Assembly: GCA_036852015.1 (NCBI GenBank)
Contig: JAANDG010000060.1
Location: 124,001-188,000 of the forward strand
DNA length: 64,000 bases
From: Pelodera strongyloides
Taxonomy: Eukaryota; Nematoda; Chromadorea; Rhabditida; Rhabditidae
Direction of reading: 5' to 3'
A program made the translations under genes and the position numbers. Below the pieces are notes generated by a model, which was not told the origin of the DNA, searched no databases, and saw only the letters and a list, made by a program, of their open reading frames with translations. Shown here in pieces: positions 59,302 through 64,000 of this stretch (its first letter is position 1; the number at the start of each line of letters is the position of its first letter).

Positions 59302-61190
59302 TAACCATTGCCCACAAAAAGAACCGATGTGCCGAACTTACCGTAGTCAACACACATTTCCTCCAAAAAAAAAAAACTTATTCCATCGCGTAGCGTGTAT
59401 GTATTTTGAAAAGTCATTTGTTTCTTTTTCCTTTTCTGCTACTATATTGGATTACAATATTTCGTCAATAAATGACACTAACTAGACCATTGTTGTCTGA
59501 CAATAAAAATGTAACAGAAAGTAGATTTTTGCTCAAAAACCGTTGACCAGTTTGCTCGTTTTTCAATTAAACAGTAAACGTAAACCTTTTCTGTGTTTGC
59601 ACGTGTTCTGTTCATAAACCATAGAAAAAGTGCACGATAAACAACCTGCGCCTCGTTTATATTTGAACATGCTAAAGTTATTTATTTGGTTCCAAATGTT
59701 TGCTTTTATGATGATCATTTATCACCGATCATTTTTAATTTTACCAAGATAAACACCAATCAGCTCTTTTCCGAACATATAACAAAAAAAGTAGCAACGT
59801 ACAATACAGTCTGTATACAACGTTTTTCGTACGGTAATTGTAACAATTTTTTTAGTATTTCTAACCGTATCTACCCAAGCGTAAATTTAGTGAAGTTATA
59901 ACTAATTTCACGATCGATATTGTGGCTGCATTTTAGTGGTAAAGGTTTTTACCCACATTTCGTCGTGGGACCTTATTTACCTTACCATGTAATAAATGAG
60001 AATGTATATAAGTAGAATCGCTTGGATGTCTGGTCCTTATTGATCTCTCTATTCGCTTACGTTCCTAAGGTTCATTAATAAAACACTTGGGAATTGCCAT
60101 TGATGTTGGGAAGACACGGAAGGACTTTTTTTGGACGTAACTTTATAAAGAGATATACATTCTTCTCCTTCTTCCTTATTTGAATTGATTATGCAATTAG
60201 AAAAGGCAAAGATCCGTGGTCATAATCTCAGAATACCCTAGACTCTAGACTGGGGCTGGACATTTACTACCTATGGATTTCTGAACTTCCTCAACGCTTT
60301 ACAGTAAAATGTAAACATTCATCAAGGCTTTTAAACAGTTTGGTCTGAACTCAGTGTAACTATACATCTGGACCCCTTATTTTCTATCCGGCGGTAAGAA
60401 GTAACAAAGAAGTTGCTGGCAACGATGAAAACAACCTTTACAAAACGCTCATGGTAGGCTACACACCATGTTAAATGGGAGAATTCTCAGTGTATCTGAT
60501 TGATCTTCTTTTACAAGTATGTTTGACTCTTATATCGACTTTTTTCGTTGTCTGCATCACAAAATTGCCTGTACGCTTGATTATTATCAAATCACGGTTT
60601 GCTAATCAACGACTAGTGTTATACTTTTTCTTTATCTTTTCTTGCATTTATTTTTTCTTTTTTTAAATAAATAAAAATTTCGTCACATTCGTTGATCCGC
60701 AGCAAACAGCTTATTTATAAACGTTTACGGTTGATGCAAAGCCCATAATGGCTGCGCGAAGATATCACAAATAAATTATTAAAAAAATAATTGGCGCGTT
60801 ATTGCACTACTTGATGAGTTAACTTAGTTTGTTCGCCACTGCTGTGTGGATTTTCCCGGTTTTTATGTGGGTCAATTATGTTTTGAAGCGGATGTATTTC
60901 TTTTCAAACCCCTCCAATCCTAATATGGGATTCGTCTACAAAATTATTGCCGCAGGACCGTTTGCTGGACAGCAAGATGCAGGAATTTAGAAATTTTTTA
61001 AGTCAGCAAGAAAAACTTACGTTTGTGTCGGTATTTGACGTTCTAAGAATATCTGTGATCAGGCTGACATTTGCTTTAAGCTAAGCCACTTATTTGTAAT
61101 CTTTGGAACTTCTTTATCGATTCCAGTAGATTAATCCATTGACCGTCATAAGTTTCATTTAAACAAGCGTGGTGCAAAAAGTGATCCGGT

Positions 61191-61359
61191 ATAAAGCGGT
61201 ATAACGGCCAGTTATTGAACCGTTTTTGGAACGTTTCCTTACCTGTTGTTTGCAAATGAACACAATCAAATAAAGTCGCAGTATTCGCGCAGTAATTTGC
61301 ATACACTACATCGGAATATCAGCTTGAATAGTCTCAAAACGGCTATCATATGGCTTTAC
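61191..61359. mobile_element. Diverged TTAA-type MITE
   Basis: ATAAAGCGGTATAACGGCCA at the left and AAACGGCTATCATATGGCTTTA at the right are diverged inverses related to the element at 42924. Confidence 0.5.
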
Positions 61360-62504
61360 AGCATCTTTCGCTCGTTCGCTGCCAGTCATGCTGATTGTGA
61401 GTGAGCCCCACTTAAAATAAACCTCGTTTTGTAATCATTTGAGCTTTTTTTCAGTTTTCATCATGTTTAAAATCAAGCGACATCAGATATCGTCGTACAA
61501 CGCATCTTTATAATATTCTCAAATGTCATCAAAAGTCACCTCTGAATCTATCGGTCCATCTCTTGAAGCTCCTGAGCTTAAATATTATTATTATTTATTT
61601 TTGGTTACATCTATTTATAAAGAGAAATTTACTTTTTTTGTTTGTGTGAATGAAACGGAATCTACGTTTCAGGCGTTTGGTATAAGTGTCCCTTTTCGCC
61701 ACTCTTGAAAATAAGCGCAGTCGATTTTATTACATAAACTTAGAAGATACTTTCATTCGTTTCATATTTGCAGTATGATATTTAGTAGGATCGCCTGAGT
61801 ATCGCCTCAGCGGCGGTTGCCGCTGGTATCTTATATACTCATCTAATCTACTAGCAAAATATGACAGCGTTGTTTGCTTTACTATTGATCAGCTTGAAAA
61901 CGTTACACAATAATGCGTTCTGTACTACGAATTTGCATGCATCAATTTCTTATAAACGAATGTTTGGGACTCCTACTTTCTATTAATTAATGATCTTTAT
62001 TGGTCCAATAAATATTGGTTGTATTCTCCTATGAATTGACTATTTCGGTGGCATATCCCATAATTCTTGCACAGAAAGAATTACTTTGCGTTTTATTGTT
62101 TTCCTTTTTGAATAAAATCGATTTATATCTTCGACAAACAGAAGTTATTCGTTTGCAATGCACGTTTTTTCTACAATTAAACCTTCCTGGTTAATGTTTT
62201 GATTATGGTTTAGCAAAGTTTTTAAAAGTATTTTCAAGTCAAGTATATAAAACTTGTTAGTCAAAAGTTACAGTATTCAAGGTGTTAGCTATGTTTATAT
62301 TAGTACTGATTGAGTTTTTACCAATCCAACGAAAGCTGCTAACGTCATAAATTACTTCCTTCCTATAATATTGCATAATGCACTGAATACATAATTAACA
62401 ATTGCACTCTACTTGTTATTAATTATTCTTCTATTATTATTATACTTCATTATTCAATGCAAAGGCGCTAGTGGCGGCTCATAGAAAACGGATCATAGCT
62501 TTTT

Positions 62505-62635
62505 TTCGTGGGCCAGCCCATCTGGTGACCGTTTGGTGATCAAGTTTCGTCGAAAACCGTCCTCAACTAGTCACCAAATGGTCACGAACAAGTCACCAAA
62601 TGTTTTTTTTCGGTAAAAACCATTTGGTGACGGGC
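62505..62635. repeat. Inverted and direct TCACCAAATG repeats
   Basis: CATCTGGTGACCGTTTGGTGA at the left; AGTCACCAAATGG, AGTCACCAAATG and CATTTGGTGACGGGCC follow. It is probably a small foldback remnant. Confidence 0.5.
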
Positions 62636-63649
62636 CAAAGACAGTTTTTCTGCGGTTTCGGCAATTATTTCATTTTCCTGTGCTTATTGTTAGTCATGTA
62701 TGATCGATGTATGGTGACCGGACGGTTCTTGAAACCCTTCGTGGGCCTTAGCATTTATAAGTTTACACCCTCGTTAGCATTAGCCAAACGGTGTCGTTGC
62801 GGCACCAGCCTCTTACAATTAGGTACCTTTTCATTTCGTATATTTCTAAGTTGCTTCATATTATTACATTATTACTTTTCCAATTGTATTATCAAACATG
62901 TTACCCCAATGTCCACCCCCATAGCCGCACAACGTCCGTTCTGTGATGAGACAGACATCACACTACAAAATTTGGTGTGTAGAGTTTATTTGCGGATTTA
63001 GTGACCTTCGATCCTAAGCCAATAGTAACGTCTGAATTCTGAATTGCGCTCATTTCGTTTACTCATTTCCACCGTAATTTCGGCATCAAAATGAGATTTC
63101 CTGCCAAAAGTTCACAATAATGAGATCAAAATTAACGTTTCGCAGATTATCTTCCTCTTTTTTTTTTCTGAAGGAAATTGCCAAACGACGTTCTATCTAT
63201 GTATGCAATGGATTTTCGTATTATGGTATGGTACTCGATGAAGCACATTTCAATAAGAGGCGCAACATTCTACTAAACGTATCGCGCAAACAAAAAAGTT
63301 TTCTATGAGAGGGAATCGAACCGTTGCCATTGGACTTATTATTAGAATACTTGACTGCAGTTCACTGTTCTTCTTTTCTACGCTATCAATATCCATATCC
63401 ACCACCAATTTTCTATGGAATGCTCATGTTTTTTGTAGAAACTTGTACCATATTTTTCAGTCATTTCTTCAGCAACGCCTTAGAATCCATGTCTGGAAAA
63501 AGAGTAATTTCCACTTTAAATTTGTAAAACGGTTCTTCGGTTAGACATTGACTGCTTCGGTGATTAGTGTTGCTCTAAAATGCAATTAGGCAAGTGATTA
63601 AGAATAAAATAGGAATCAAACGATTTGTATGTATGGGCTTCTTCTCTTA

Positions 63650-63667
63650 GAAGAGAGAGAGAGAGAT

Positions 63668-63707
<40 letters not shown>

Positions 63708-63733
63708 TAGAAGAGAAAGAGAGAAAAAGAAAA
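63650..63733. repeat. (GA)n microsatellite
   Basis: GAGAGA runs with short interruptions (ATGGGA, GGTTAGAA, AAGAAAAAA). Confidence 0.95.
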
Positions 63734-63745
63734 AAATAAAGGGAC

Positions 63746-64000
63746 CTAATCAAAATCAGACGTTTTAGGTCTTTGCAACGTAGCCACTGCGATCTTTATT
63801 TTTCCTTTAACGATATGTAGGCACTCAAAATGCGCAAAACCACCGCAAACTAGAGTTTCCACACCAGACGTCTTTAATAGGCGGCTGAGCAAATGTGAAT
63901 ATTCTTTGCATGCAAATATGTCTCTGAGTAATGCATACGATTCTGTATGTATTTTGAAAAAATTTCCATTGAACCCGTCGATGTATGGCATCGTCTCAAG
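63746..64000 (-). CDS. Possible last exon of an unidentified minus-strand gene (partial)
   Basis: The minus frame is open from the right edge (LETMPYIDGFNGNFFKIH...) to a stop at 63746-63748, at least 84 residues, ending VATLQRPKTSDFD. The composition looks globular (SHLLSRLLKTSGVETLVCGG, FAHFECLHIVKGKIKIAV) rather than low-complexity. The first residues may be intronic, because a splice acceptor cannot be checked beyond the edge. No family is recognised and no polyadenylation signal was found nearby. Confidence 0.4.
   Translation of the reverse strand, partial: LETMPYIDGFNGNFFKIHTESYALLRDIFACKEYSHLLSRLLKTSGVETLVCGGFAHFECLHIVKGKIKIAVATLQRPKTSDFD

Larger units (their letters stand above)
56669..63745. 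other. Intergenic region downstream of the myosin gene
   Basis: AT-rich. It contains MITEs (56881, 58763, 61191), a tRNA-like remnant (58500-58592), a GC-rich ORF patch (59037-59301), repeated TCACCAAATG motifs (62505-62635) and a GA microsatellite. The open frames at 60475-60666 and 62600-63001 have no splice context or family resemblance. Confidence 0.5.

Noticed and set aside
62600..63001. 133-residue plus frame with hydrophobic stretches
   Set aside because: It starts within a TCACCAAATG repeat remnant and its hydrophobicity follows from T-rich DNA; no splice context.

Overview
This window is nuclear DNA from an intron-rich eukaryote, most likely a nematode. The exons are short (about 90 nt on average), introns end in TTTCAG or TTTTAG, and two start codons sit 0-7 nt downstream of a TTTCAG-like acceptor with no coding sequence upstream, as expected for spliced-leader trans-splicing. 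One gene encodes a CPG4-like, Ser-Gly-bearing secreted protein, a family I know from nematodes. The nematode call is an inference; no rRNA, tRNA or mitochondrial marker fixes the species. No bacterial operon, CRISPR array or viral genome was seen.

Layout. 1-992: 3' end of an unidentified plus-strand gene. 2859-9675: a 17-exon plus-strand gene for a secreted, cysteine-rich, acidic CPG4-like proteoglycan candidate. 9676-14616: intergenic, with foldback elements and a degenerate GCACGCCG repeat field. 14617-15108: a two-exon gene for a small secreted peptide. 15109-24546: intergenic, with microsatellites, MITEs and a tRNA-derived SINE. 24547-56668: one very large class V myosin gene with 58 coding exons (motor, six IQ motifs, coiled coil, globular cargo-binding tail; about 1803 residues). 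56669-63745: intergenic and repeat-rich. 63746-64000: a minus-strand reading frame running off the right edge, possibly the last exon of another gene.

The myosin gene dominates. All 57 coding introns join in phase except at exon 53. There, one missing base (near 54625) breaks the frame in the middle of the conserved tail, and downstream phase and homology are restored only if one base is added. This is either an assembly error at a short G run or a real lesion. A separate 31-codon first exon (45783-45875), lying in the 4.9-kb intron just upstream of the tail exons, splices in frame to them and would give a tail-only isoform of about 486 residues.

The introns and spacers carry several non-autonomous DNA-element families: about ten copies of a TTAA-ended family (TTAA-AGCGAAATA), two long foldbacks beginning TTAAAGGGA, two 171-bp foldbacks, and a 987-bp terminal-inverted-repeat element whose empty site is preserved in a neighbouring tandem copy. 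The intron at 50107-54586 is the densest, with nested insertions, a ~430-bp tandem array, a higher-order minisatellite and a GC-rich Helitron-like end.
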